This document shows, in pieces, positions 53,449-62,414 of a DNA stretch of 64,000 nt. Each line of letters starts with the position of its first letter. Positions within the stretch are counted from its first letter, which is position 1. A program made the translations under genes and the position numbers. A model generated the notes under the pieces. That model did no database searches. It was given only the letters and a program-made list of their open reading frames with translations, and was not told the DNA's origin. This DNA is from JAHEAO01 sp942492375 (GTDB taxonomy: Bacteria; Pseudomonadota; Alphaproteobacteria; Rhodobacterales; Rhodobacteraceae). The stretch lies in contig CALOEL010000012.1 of the NCBI GenBank assembly GCA_942492375.1, forward strand, positions 124,001 through 188,000, read 5' to 3'.

Positions 53449-54285
53449 ATGAAGAAGATCGTGCTGACCGGCGCTGCCGGCAACCTTGGCAACGCGCTGC
53501 GCGAGCCGTTGTCGAAACTGGCCGACGAACTGGTCTCGACCGACATCGCCGAGTTGAAATCCGATCCGCTGGCGAACGAGACCTTTCACCGCGCCGACCT
53601 GGCCGAGATGGACCAAATCGCCCCGCTCTTGGAAGGCGCCGAGATGGTGGTGCATTTCGGCGCCTACGTGGACGAAGGCCCGTTCGAAAAGCTCCTCGGC
53701 CCGAACTACATCGGCGCCTACAACATCTGGGAGGCGGCGCACCGCCACGGGCTGCGCCGCGTCGTCTACGCCTCCTCGATCCATGCCGTCGGGATGGAGG
53801 CGAGCAATGCCGGGGCGGATACCGATACAGCCCATCGCCCCGACACGTTCTACGGCCTCGCCAAATGCTTCGCCGAGGATCTGGGCCGGATGTATTGGGA
53901 AAAGCGCGGGCTGGAGGCGGTCTGCCTGCGGATACTCTCCTGCACGCCGGAACCGCAGAACGTCCGCGCGCTCGGAACCTGGCTGTCCTATGGCGACCTC
54001 ATCCGGCTGGTGCAACGGGCCATCGACACGCCGACCACGGGCTTCACCGTGGCCTACGGCGTGTCCGCCAATACCCGCGCCCCGGTCAGCAACCACAAAG
54101 TCGGCTTCCTCGGCTACCAGCCGCAGGACAATGCCGAGGACTGGGCCGAGGCGCTGTTCGCCAAGGCGGGCAAGGCCGACCCGCAGGACCTGGCGCAGAC
54201 CCGGCTGGGCGGGCCCTTCGCCAGCGTGCCGCTCGGCGAAAGCGGGGTCGCGGGGATCAAGAAGATGAGCGAGGGCAAGGCTTGA
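53449..54285 (+). CDS. NAD-dependent epimerase/dehydratase, uronate-dehydrogenase-like
   Basis: Extended-type SDR of 278 residues. NAD loop GAAGNLGNALR, then VVHFGAYVDEGPFE, YASSIHAVGM and catalytic YGLAK are seen. The pattern matches uronate dehydrogenase (hexuronate to aldarolactone), though other sugar-acid dehydrogenases share it. AAGGAGG lies before the ATG. Fourth gene after hyuA-hyuB-DAO, an odd combination for a hexuronate enzyme. Confidence 0.8.
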   Translation: MKKIVLTGAAGNLGNALREPLSKLADELVSTDIAELKSDPLANETFHRADLAEMDQIAPLLEGAEMVVHFGAYVDEGPFEKLLGPNYIGAYNIWEAAHRHGLRRVVYASSIHAVGMEASNAGADTDTAHRPDTFYGLAKCFAEDLGRMYWEKRGLEAVCLRILSCTPEPQNVRALGTWLSYGDLIRLVQRAIDTPTTGFTVAYGVSANTRAPVSNHKVGFLGYQPQDNAEDWAEALFAKAGKADPQDLAQTRLGGPFASVPLGESGVAGIKKMSEGKA

Positions 54286-54331
54286 CGCAGCTTGGGGCCT
54301 GATCCGGAACCCAGCAACCGGGGCAGGGCGG

Positions 54332-54811
54332 TCAGACCAAGGCCCGCAGCAGCATGTCGAGCGCATGGGCCACCGTCGCCTGCCGCACCTCCATCCGCCC
54401 CAACGCGCCGAAATCGACCGTCTTGACATGCGTCTCGCCGCCCGTCATCGCCAGCCCGAAGCAGACCCGCCCCTCGGGCTTGTGCTCTGACCCGCCGGGC
54501 CCTGCAATGCCGGTGACCGAGACGGCCAGCGTCGCCCCCGACCGTGCCAAAGCGCCCTCGGCCATCTCGCGGGCGACGGGTTCGGACACCGCGCCATGCG
54601 CCTCCAGCGTTTCGGCGCGGACCCCCAGCATCTGCCGCTTCGCCGCGTTGGAATAGGTCACGAAACCGCGGTCAAACGCGTCCGACGAGCCCGCGACCTC
54701 GGTGATCGCGCCCGCGACCAGCCCGCCGGTGCAGCTTTCGGCGGTGGCGATCATCGCATTCCCGGCGCGGGCGCGGTTCAAAAGCTCGGTGGCGGCGCTC
54801 AGGTGATCCAC
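54332..54811 (-). CDS. CinA-family nicotinamide-nucleotide amidohydrolase
   Basis: Protein of 159 residues matching the C-terminal CinA/PncC domain: TAESCTGGLVAGAITEVAGSS, YSNAAKRQMLGV, VSVTGIAGPGGS. PncC deamidates NMN for pyridine nucleotide recycling. The start is a GTG (VDHLSAATELL) overlapping the pgpA stop region. No N-terminal molybdopterin-like domain is present, so it is the short form. Confidence 0.9.
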   Translation of the reverse strand: MDHLSAATELLNRARAGNAMIATAESCTGGLVAGAITEVAGSSDAFDRGFVTYSNAAKRQMLGVRAETLEAHGAVSEPVAREMAEGALARSGATLAVSVTGIAGPGGSEHKPEGRVCFGLAMTGGETHVKTVDFGALGRMEVRQATVAHALDMLLRALV

Positions 54812-55317
54812 AGGGCATATTCCCACAGATCCGCGCCCTTGTGTGCAAGGGCCGCGGCCGCGATCACCAGCACCGCCGCCATCGCGCCGGCGATCACGTC
54901 GTCCATCATCACTCCGAAAGCATCCGGTTTCCTGTCGGCCCAGCCCACCGGCCCCGGCTTCCAGATGTCGAACAGCCGGAACAGCAGGAAGCCAAGCACC
55001 CAGCCCGGCCAGGGAAAGACCCAAGGATCGGCGCCCATCCACCAGAGCCCGAGCGACAGCGGCCAGAGCGCGATCCACTGGCCCACCACCTCGTCGATGA
55101 CGATCTCGGACGGGTCATGGTCATCCAGCCCCCGCGTCGCCTCGACCGTCGCCCACCAGCCAAGCGCGAAGACCACAAGCGTCGCCAGCCCGAACAGCGG
55201 GAAGCCGCCCAGCCAGTGCAGCCCCCAGGCGACCGGGATCGCGGCGGCGGAACCCCAGGTGCCGGACGCGGGGCGCAGCAGCCCGACGAAGAAGAACGTC
55301 GCGAAAAGCCGGCTCAT
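54799..55317 (-). CDS. pgpA: Phosphatidylglycerophosphatase A
   Basis: Membrane phosphatase of 172 residues converting phosphatidylglycerophosphate to phosphatidylglycerol. Family features are PASGTWGSAAAIP, HDPSEIVIDEVVGQWIAL, FRLFDIWKPGPVGWAD and GVMMDDVIAG. Overlaps the ispDF stop by four bases (ATGA) and the cinA start by 13, so it is tightly coupled. The longer frame running into ispDF is rejected. Confidence 0.95.
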   Translation of the reverse strand: MSRLFATFFFVGLLRPASGTWGSAAAIPVAWGLHWLGGFPLFGLATLVVFALGWWATVEATRGLDDHDPSEIVIDEVVGQWIALWPLSLGLWWMGADPWVFPWPGWVLGFLLFRLFDIWKPGPVGWADRKPDAFGVMMDDVIAGAMAAVLVIAAAALAHKGADLWEYALWIT

Positions 55318-56453
55318 GACTGCACCAGCGTGACGCTCGCCAAGGCAGCGATGCCTTCCTTGCGGCCGGTGAATCCCAGCTGCTCGGAGGTGGTGGCCTT
55401 CACGCTGACGCGATCCGCCCCGATCCCCATGATCGCGGCCAGCTCCTCGGCCATGTCCAGCGCATGCGGCCCGATCTTCGGCACCTCGCAGATCAGCGTG
55501 ACATCGGCATTGGCGATCCGGAAACCCCTGGCGGCGGCGCGCCCGACGGCATGGTCGAGGAAGACCCTGCTGTCCGCACCCTTCCACTGCGGGTCGGAGG
55601 GCGGAAAATGCCGACCGATATCGCCATCGGCCAACGCGCCGTAGATCGCATCGGTCAGCGCATGCATCCCGACATCCGCATCCGAATGGCCTTCAAGCCC
55701 GTGGTCATGCGGCAGTTTTAGCCCGCAGAGGACGACGTGATCCCCCGGCCCGAAACGATGCACGTCAAAGCCGTTTCCCGTCCGTATATCCATGTCATCC
55801 TTCAGGAATTGCGCCGCGCGGTCGAAATCGCCGGCGGTCGTGATCTTCAGGTTGCGCTCTTCGCCCTTGACGATCGCAACCGTCAACCCCGCCGCGCGGG
55901 CGACCTCGACATCGTCGGCGGCATGTTCGTCATGGGTCTCGTGGGCCGCGCGGATCGCGCCATAGGCAAAGCCCTGCGGGGTCTGGGCCCGGTACAGCCC
56001 CGCCCGGTCCTGCAATCCCGTCACCTTGCCCTCGTCCCCCCGCCAAAGCGCATCGACGACCGCTATGGCCGGCGCCGCGCCGTCGGCCTGGCCGAGCGCC
56101 GCGACGACCCGGCTGATGATCTCGGCGCTGACAAGCGGGCGCGCGGCATCGTGGATCAGGACGTGGCTGATCCCGCGCCCATCGAGCGCCCGCAGCCCCG
56201 CCAGAACCGAGGCGCCGCGCGTCTCGCCACCCGAAGCCACCAGCACGTCGCCATGCGCCTCATAGCCCGGCGCCATGCCCATATCGTCGGGATGCAGCAC
56301 CAGCACGCAGGTCCCGACCGCCGGGTGACTGCGGAACGCCTCCAGCGACCAGGCCACCAGCGACCGGCCGAGCAAGGAGCGCCACTGCTTCGGCAAACCC
56401 TCTCCGGCGCGTGTGCCGCGGCCCGCGGCGACGATGATGGCGGCTGCTTGCAT
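55314..56453 (-). CDS. ispDF: Bifunctional IspD/IspF (MEP pathway)
   Basis: Fusion of 379 residues. The IspD part (about 1-215) has AAIIVAAGRGTRAGEGLPKQ and HDAARPLVS; the IspF part starts DIRTGNGFDVHRFGPGDH with metal ligands DVH and the LEGHSDADV motif. It makes CDP-methylerythritol and its cyclodiphosphate for isoprenoids. Such fusions are common in alphaproteobacteria. ATG 56453 is preferred; an in-frame ATG at 56477 adds eight residues and cannot be excluded. Confidence 0.95.
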   Translation of the reverse strand: MQAAAIIVAAGRGTRAGEGLPKQWRSLLGRSLVAWSLEAFRSHPAVGTCVLVLHPDDMGMAPGYEAHGDVLVASGGETRGASVLAGLRALDGRGISHVLIHDAARPLVSAEIISRVVAALGQADGAAPAIAVVDALWRGDEGKVTGLQDRAGLYRAQTPQGFAYGAIRAAHETHDEHAADDVEVARAAGLTVAIVKGEERNLKITTAGDFDRAAQFLKDDMDIRTGNGFDVHRFGPGDHVVLCGLKLPHDHGLEGHSDADVGMHALTDAIYGALADGDIGRHFPPSDPQWKGADSRVFLDHAVGRAAARGFRIANADVTLICEVPKIGPHALDMAEELAAIMGIGADRVSVKATTSEQLGFTGRKEGIAALASVTLVQS

Positions 56454-56629
56454 GACCCGTCCGATACCCTTCGCCATTGTCTAGGCCCGTGCGACAATCC
56501 TGACAATGGCTGCGATGAAATCGCGGAACTGCCGGCAGTTGCGAACACGCGCCGGTTTTCTGACTGGTGAAATTGCCTTTCCCGGCGATTCTGCGATAAC
56601 GCCGTCACGACTGCACAAGGATTGGGCAT

Positions 56630-57613
56630 GTGATCATTCATCTGGCAGACCGTTCGGTTTCCCCGGCAACGCTGCTGGCGCCGATGGCCGGCATCACCGA
56701 CCTGCCGTTCCGCAATCTCGTGCAGCGTTTCGGCGCCGGGCTGGTGGTCAGCGAGATGGTCGCAAGCCAGGAAATGGTGCAGGCCCGGCCCGGCACGCGC
56801 GAGAAGGCGGAACTCGGCTTCGGGATCGAGAACACCGCCGTTCAGCTGGCCGGCCGCGATGCCTGGTGGATGGCCGAGGCCGCCCGGCTGGTCGAGGCCA
56901 ATGGCGCCCGGATCATCGACATCAACATGGGCTGCCCGGCCAAGAAGGTGACGAACGGCTATTCCGGTTCGGCACTGCTGAAGGATCTCGACCACGCGCT
57001 CGGCCTGATCGAAGCGGTGGTCGGCGCGGTCTCGGTCCCGGTGACGCTGAAGACGCGGCTGGGCTGGGACGACGCGCTGCTCAACGCTGCCGATCTGGCA
57101 CGCCGCGCCGAGGCGGCGGGCATCCGCATGATCACGATCCACGGCCGCACCCGCTGCCAGTTCTACAACGGCCGCGCCGACTGGGCGGCGATCGCGCGGG
57201 TGAAGCAGGCGGTGGCGATCCCGGTGATCGCCAATGGCGACATCACCGGCCCGCGCAGCGCCAGGGCGGCGCTGGCCGCGTCCGGAGCGGACGGCGTGAT
57301 GGTCGGCCGCGGGATCCGCGGGCGTCCCTGGCTTCTGGCCGAAATCGCCGCCGAGCTTCACGCGACGCCGGCGCCCCGGATCCCGACCGGCGCGGCTTTG
57401 GCCGATTTGGTCGGCGATCACTACGAACAGATGCTGGCCTTCTACGGCAAGGCGCTTGGCGGACGTGTCGCGCGCAAGCATCTCGGCTGGTACATGGACA
57501 CAGCCGGAACGCCGCCCGGCCTGCGCCGCGAGATCCTGACGGAACCCCGGCCGGCAGCGGTCCTGCGCCGTCTCGACGCCGCGCTGGCCACGCATCGGAC
57601 CCTCGCCGCATGA
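56630..57613 (+). CDS. dusB: tRNA-dihydrouridine synthase
   Basis: FMN enzyme of 327 residues reducing uridine in tRNA. Motifs are LLAPMAGITDLPFR, NMGCPAKKV with the catalytic Cys, and HGRTRCQFYNG. The start is a GTG at 56630. The stop overlaps the ntrB ATG. The order dusB-ntrB-ntrC is conserved in alphaproteobacteria and in enteric dusB-fis by analogy. Confidence 0.95.
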   Translation: MIIHLADRSVSPATLLAPMAGITDLPFRNLVQRFGAGLVVSEMVASQEMVQARPGTREKAELGFGIENTAVQLAGRDAWWMAEAARLVEANGARIIDINMGCPAKKVTNGYSGSALLKDLDHALGLIEAVVGAVSVPVTLKTRLGWDDALLNAADLARRAEAAGIRMITIHGRTRCQFYNGRADWAAIARVKQAVAIPVIANGDITGPRSARAALAASGADGVMVGRGIRGRPWLLAEIAAELHATPAPRIPTGAALADLVGDHYEQMLAFYGKALGGRVARKHLGWYMDTAGTPPGLRREILTEPRPAAVLRRLDAALATHRTLAA

Positions 57614-58683
57614 TCGACGGGGACCGGATCTGGGCGTCGCTGCCGGTGCCGGCCTTCCTGCTGTCCGGCGATGACGCCATCGCCGCGCTCAATCCCGCCG
57701 CCGAACAGTTCCTGAACGCCTCGGCCCGCTCGACCGTCGGCACGCCGGTCTTCGACCGGCTCGCCATCGACGCCCCGCTCGACGGGGTTCTCCAGCGCGT
57801 CCGCACCGACAATTCGGCGATCTTCATCAACAATGTCGACGTCTCCGGCGGCCATGCGCCGCCGGTCCAGTGCAACATCCAGATCGCGCCGCTGATCGGC
57901 GCGCCGGGCCAGGTGCTGCTGCTTATGGAGCCGCGCCAGCTTGCCGACCGGCTCAGCCGGTCGCATTCGGTCAAGGCGTCGGCGCGCTCGGCCATCGGCA
58001 TGGCCGAGATGCTGGCCCACGAGATCAAGAACCCGCTGGCCGGCATCACCGGCGCGGCGCAGCTTCTGTCGATGAATCTCGATGCCGGGGATCGCGAGCT
58101 GACCGACCTGATCGTCGCCGAAAGCCGCCGGATCGTGACGCTTCTCGAACAGGTCGAGCGGTTCGGCAACCTGCGTCCGCCGGTCAAGCGCGCCGTCAAT
58201 ATCCACGACCTGCTGGACCGCGCGGTGAAATCCGCCTGCGTCGGCTTCGCCGCGAACATGACCTTCACCGAGGACTACGACCCGTCGCTGCCGCCGACCC
58301 TCGTCGATGGCGACCAGATGCTGCAGGTGTTCCTGAACCTGCTGAAGAACGCCGCCGAAGCGGCGGGCGAAAAAGGCGGCGCGATCCGGCTGCACAGCTA
58401 TTACGACCACGCATGGCGGCTCAGGCGCAAGGACGGCAGCGGCACTCCCCTGCCGCTTCAGGTCGAGATCACCGATGACGGTCCGGGTCTGCCTGCCGAT
58501 ATCGCCGCCGACATCTTCGAACCCTTCGTTTCCGGCCGCGAGAACGGCACCGGGCTGGGTCTGGCGCTGGTCAGCCGGATCGTCTCGGATCATGACGGCT
58601 GGATCTCGGTCGACTCCGCCCCCGGCCGCACGACCTTCCGCATTTCGCTTCCCGTCGCCCCGAAACAGCCAGAGGAAAGCTGA
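57610..58683 (+). CDS. ntrB: Nitrogen regulation histidine kinase NtrB
   Basis: Soluble kinase of 357 residues with an N-terminal PAS-like domain, HisKA (AHEIKNPLAGITGAAQLL) and HATPase (NLLKNAAEAA, DDGPGLP, GTGLGLAL). It phosphorylates or dephosphorylates NtrC under PII control. ATG 57610 overlaps the dusB stop (ATGA); the long frame extending back through dusB is an artefact. Confidence 0.95.
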   Translation: MIDGDRIWASLPVPAFLLSGDDAIAALNPAAEQFLNASARSTVGTPVFDRLAIDAPLDGVLQRVRTDNSAIFINNVDVSGGHAPPVQCNIQIAPLIGAPGQVLLLMEPRQLADRLSRSHSVKASARSAIGMAEMLAHEIKNPLAGITGAAQLLSMNLDAGDRELTDLIVAESRRIVTLLEQVERFGNLRPPVKRAVNIHDLLDRAVKSACVGFAANMTFTEDYDPSLPPTLVDGDQMLQVFLNLLKNAAEAAGEKGGAIRLHSYYDHAWRLRRKDGSGTPLPLQVEITDDGPGLPADIAADIFEPFVSGRENGTGLGLALVSRIVSDHDGWISVDSAPGRTTFRISLPVAPKQPEES

Positions 58684-60044
58684 TGGATGGCACCGTCCTT
58701 ATCGCCGATGACGACCGCACGATCCGGACCGTCCTCACCCAGGCGCTGACGCGCGCGGGCTGCAAGGTCCATGCCACGTCCTCGCTCGTCACCCTGATGC
58801 GCTGGGTCGAGGAGGGGAAGGGCGACCTGGTGATCTCGGACGTGGTCATGCCGGACGGCAACGGGCTGGAAGCGCTGCCGAAGATCGGGTCGCTGCGCCC
58901 CGGCCTGCCGGTCATCATCATCTCGGCGCAGAACAACATCGTCACCGCGATCCAGGCCGCCGAGGCCGAGGCCTACGACTACCTGCCGAAACCCTTCGAC
59001 CTGCCGGACCTGATGAAACGGTCGGCCCGCGCGCTCGAAGCCAAGCACCGTGCGCAGGGCAGCCGCCCGTCAGCGCCGGAGCGCGGCGAGGACCTGCCGC
59101 TGGTGGGACGGACCCCGGCGATGCAAGGGCTTTACCGGCTGGTGGCGCGGGTGATGAACACCGAGCTGCCGGTGCTCATCACCGGCGAATCCGGAACCGG
59201 GAAGTCGCTGATCGCGCGCACGATCCACGATTTTTCCGACCGCCGAAGCCTGCCCTTCGTCATCGTGACCGCCAATGACATGGCGGTGATGGAAGGTCCG
59301 GCGGTCGTGCTTTCGCGCGCCAGGGGCGGGTCGATCCTGTTGGACGAGATCGGCGATCTCGATCACGAGGCACAGGCGCGGATCGTGCGGATGCTGGACA
59401 GCCTGACCGGCAATCCGCCCCGCATCATCGCCACCAGCCAGGCCGACCTTGCGCGCCGGATCGAAGAGGGCCGGTTCCGCGAGGATCTGTTCTACCGGAT
59501 CGGCGGCGTCACGGTCGCGGTGCCCAGCCTGCGCGACAGGGTCGAGGACATCCCGCTTCTGGCCGAACATTTCCTTCTCCGGTCCGAGCGTGAGGGCGCT
59601 CCGCCGCGGCGCTTCGGCAAGGAGGCGCTGGACCTCATCCGCCGCTATTCCTGGCCGGGCAATGTCCGCCAGCTGGAAAACGTCGCCCGCCGGCTGGCAG
59701 TGACCTCGAGCGAAGAGGTCATCAGCCGCACCGAGGCCGAATCGGTGCTGGCCAGCCAGCCCGCGATGGAGCCGCTGCAAGGCGGCGACAGCGACCGGCT
59801 TTCGGCCTCGATCGGCAAACATCTGCGCCGTTACTTCGACCTGCACGGCGGATCCCTGCCGCCGCCGGGCCTCTATCAGCGCATCCTGAGAGAGGTCGAG
59901 ATCCCACTGATCGAGATCGCACTGGACGCAACCGGCGGTAATCAGGCGAAATGTGCGGAACTTCTCGGGATCAACCGGAATACGCTGCGCAAAAAGATCA
60001 CAGAGCTGGATATTAGCGTGACACGTCGGCGCAAGTTGATGTAA
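58683..60044 (+). CDS. ntrC: Nitrogen regulation response regulator NtrC lacking GAFTGA
   Basis: Regulator of 453 residues: receiver with phosphoacceptor Asp in LVISDVVMP, AAA+ domain with Walker A GESGTGKS and Walker B ILLDEIGDLD, and a C-terminal Fis-type helix-turn-helix (GNQAKCAELLGINRNTLRKK). The loop GAFTGA, which contacts sigma54, is absent: the sequence passes from TANDMAVMEGP to ARGGSILLDE. This matches Rhodobacter capsulatus NtrC, which works with the housekeeping sigma factor. ATG overlaps the ntrB stop. Confidence 0.94.
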   Translation: MDGTVLIADDDRTIRTVLTQALTRAGCKVHATSSLVTLMRWVEEGKGDLVISDVVMPDGNGLEALPKIGSLRPGLPVIIISAQNNIVTAIQAAEAEAYDYLPKPFDLPDLMKRSARALEAKHRAQGSRPSAPERGEDLPLVGRTPAMQGLYRLVARVMNTELPVLITGESGTGKSLIARTIHDFSDRRSLPFVIVTANDMAVMEGPAVVLSRARGGSILLDEIGDLDHEAQARIVRMLDSLTGNPPRIIATSQADLARRIEEGRFREDLFYRIGGVTVAVPSLRDRVEDIPLLAEHFLLRSEREGAPPRRFGKEALDLIRRYSWPGNVRQLENVARRLAVTSSEEVISRTEAESVLASQPAMEPLQGGDSDRLSASIGKHLRRYFDLHGGSLPPPGLYQRILREVEIPLIEIALDATGGNQAKCAELLGINRNTLRKKITELDISVTRRRKLM

Positions 60045-60125
60045 AAGCGCAACAGATAAGTGGCAGATCGGCGGCAAGCTGGCAAAGCCTTTGGCGGTGG
60101 CCGCGTCGCGCGGCGTTGAAATGAG

Positions 60126-62402
60126 GTGGCAGAGGTGCGGGCTTCCGTCCGAACCCCCAGTTGGGAGCGTCTGAGCAGGCTCAGGCGCCAGAAGCGGTTC
60201 CAGACGATCACGACGCTCGGACTCGTGGTTCTCGGGCCGGTTCTCGCTTTCCTGACCTTTCTCGTGCTCGGGCCGCTGGGGCAGGGCGCGACCGCGCCGG
60301 GGCTGCGCCTCGTCCTTCTGGCCGATCTGGTCTACATCCTCGTCGTCGCGGCGCTGGTCTTGCAGCGCGTCATGCAGATGGTTGCCGCGCGCCGCGCAAA
60401 ATCCGCCGGCTCGCGGCTGCACCTGCGGCTGACCGCTGTCTTCGCCATGATCGCGCTGATCCCGACCGTTCTGGTTGCGGTTTTCGCGGTGATCACCGTG
60501 AATTTCGGCATCGAGGGCTGGTTTTCCGACCGCGTCCGCGCGGTGGTCGGCAATTCGCTGGCCGCGGCCGAGGCCTATCAGGAGGAACACCGGCAGGGCC
60601 TGATCCTCGACGCCGAGGCGCTGGCCGCCTTTCTCGACCGCAACCGGGTAGAGACGTTCTTCGTCTCCGACGGCGACGTGCGGCAGATGCTGACCCAGGG
60701 GCAGAACCAGATCCAGCGCGGCCTGCGCGAAGCCTACGTGATCGACGGCGCCGGAGAGATCCGCGCCCGCGGCGAAGGGTCTTATCTTTTCGACTATGAG
60801 CGCCCGAGCGACGCCGATCTGGCGCGCGCCCGCGATGGCGACACCGTCGTCATCCAGGACTGGTCGATCAACGAATTCCGCGCCCTCGTGGCGCTCGACG
60901 AATTCGTCGACCGGTATCTCTATGTCAGCCGCGATGTCGATGGCGCGATCCTCAGCCTGCTGGACGAAACGCAGGAAACCGTCCGGCTCTACAACCAGCT
61001 TGAAAGCGAGCGCGGGCGGCTCTTGTTCGAATTCGGCCTGCTCTATCTCGGCTTCGCGATGATCCTGATCCTCGCCGCAATCTGGGGCGGGCTCTGGTTC
61101 GCCGAGCGCCTGTCGCGGCCCGTCGGCCGTCTGGCCGGCGCGGCGCAGCGGGTCGGCGAGGGCGACATGGACGTCCAGGTGGTCGAGGAGGAAGGCGATG
61201 ACGAGATCGCCATGCTCGGGCGGGTCTTCAACCAGATGACCCGGCAGCTGAAGGGCCAGCGCGACCGGCTGCTGGAGAACAACCGCCAGATCGAGGAACG
61301 GCGGCGGCTCTTCGACTCGGTGCTGTCTTCGGTCACCGCCGGCGTCGTCGGGCTGGACGAGACCGGCCGCGTCGATTTCGTGAACCGTTCCGCCGAACGT
61401 CTGCTTGAGCTTCCCCAAGAGGCCGGGCAGGCCACCAACATCGCGTTTTCCGTTCCCGAGTTCGGCCCCCTGTTCAACCGGCTGCGCGAGACCGGCGCCG
61501 AGGTCGCGCAGGAAGAGATTCAGGTCAGCCGCGGCGGCAGCGTCGAGAACCTGCTGGTGCGGATGGCCACGCGGCGCAATGTCGACGGGACGCTCGAAGG
61601 TTACGTCGTCGCCTTCGACGATGTGACGGACCTTGTCTCGGCGCAGCGCATGGCCGCCTGGGGCGACGTGGCGCGCCGCATCGCGCACGAGATCAAGAAC
61701 CCGCTGACCCCGATCCAGCTGTCCGCCGAACGGCTGAAGCGCAAGTTCATGCCGCTGGCCGGCGACAAGGCGGACGACCTTGCCCAATATACCGACGTCA
61801 TCATCCGCCAGACCGGCGACCTGCGCCGGATCGTCGACGAATTCTCCAAATTCGCGCGGATGCCGGAACCCGAACGCCGCTCGGTCGACCTTGCCCGGCT
61901 GGTCCGGGAAGCGCTCGTGCTGCAGGAAGGCGCGATGGCGGATGTCGCGTTGAAGGCCGACATCCCCGCCGGGTCGGTTCCGGCCAGGCTGGACGCGACG
62001 ATGATCGGCCAGGCGCTGACCAACCTGATCAAGAATGCCGGCGAAGCCATTGAAACGCTGCAGGAAAGCAGCGGCGGTAAAGACGTTCATCCGGAAGTCA
62101 GGGTGACGATGCAGGTTCAGGACGACTCCGCGCTGATCACCATCTCGGATAACGGGATCGGCCTTCCCGAAGACCGCGCGCGGCTGTTCGAACCCTACGT
62201 GACGACACGCGAGAAGGGCACCGGCCTTGGCCTGCCCATCGTCAAGAAGATCATCGAGGAGCATGGCGGCACTCTGGTGCTGACCGATGCCGAGCCGTTT
62301 CAACCGGGGTCCGACCATCGCGGCGCGCGGGCAGAGATACGCCTGCCGCTGGGAACGGCGTCCAGCGCCGCAGAGGGCCGCGAGAAAGCAGAAGCCAAAT
62401 GA
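60126..62402 (+). CDS. ntrY: Membrane histidine kinase NtrY
   Basis: Sensor of 758 residues. Hydrophobic segments near residues 25-45, 60-78, 98-120 and about 300-320 flank an extracytoplasmic domain, then HAMP (RPVGRLAGAAQRVGEGDMD), PAS, HisKA (AHEIKNPLTPIQLSAERLKRK) and HATPase (NLIKNAGEA, DNGIGLP, GTGLGLPI). Pairs with NtrX and is linked to nitrogen and redox/cell-envelope control. Start is a GTG with a short spacer to ntrC (81 bases). A second GTG 9 bases later is possible. Confidence 0.94.
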   Translation: MAEVRASVRTPSWERLSRLRRQKRFQTITTLGLVVLGPVLAFLTFLVLGPLGQGATAPGLRLVLLADLVYILVVAALVLQRVMQMVAARRAKSAGSRLHLRLTAVFAMIALIPTVLVAVFAVITVNFGIEGWFSDRVRAVVGNSLAAAEAYQEEHRQGLILDAEALAAFLDRNRVETFFVSDGDVRQMLTQGQNQIQRGLREAYVIDGAGEIRARGEGSYLFDYERPSDADLARARDGDTVVIQDWSINEFRALVALDEFVDRYLYVSRDVDGAILSLLDETQETVRLYNQLESERGRLLFEFGLLYLGFAMILILAAIWGGLWFAERLSRPVGRLAGAAQRVGEGDMDVQVVEEEGDDEIAMLGRVFNQMTRQLKGQRDRLLENNRQIEERRRLFDSVLSSVTAGVVGLDETGRVDFVNRSAERLLELPQEAGQATNIAFSVPEFGPLFNRLRETGAEVAQEEIQVSRGGSVENLLVRMATRRNVDGTLEGYVVAFDDVTDLVSAQRMAAWGDVARRIAHEIKNPLTPIQLSAERLKRKFMPLAGDKADDLAQYTDVIIRQTGDLRRIVDEFSKFARMPEPERRSVDLARLVREALVLQEGAMADVALKADIPAGSVPARLDATMIGQALTNLIKNAGEAIETLQESSGGKDVHPEVRVTMQVQDDSALITISDNGIGLPEDRARLFEPYVTTREKGTGLGLPIVKKIIEEHGGTLVLTDAEPFQPGSDHRGARAEIRLPLGTASSAAEGREKAEAK

Positions 62403-62414
62403 GGATGTGCAGCC

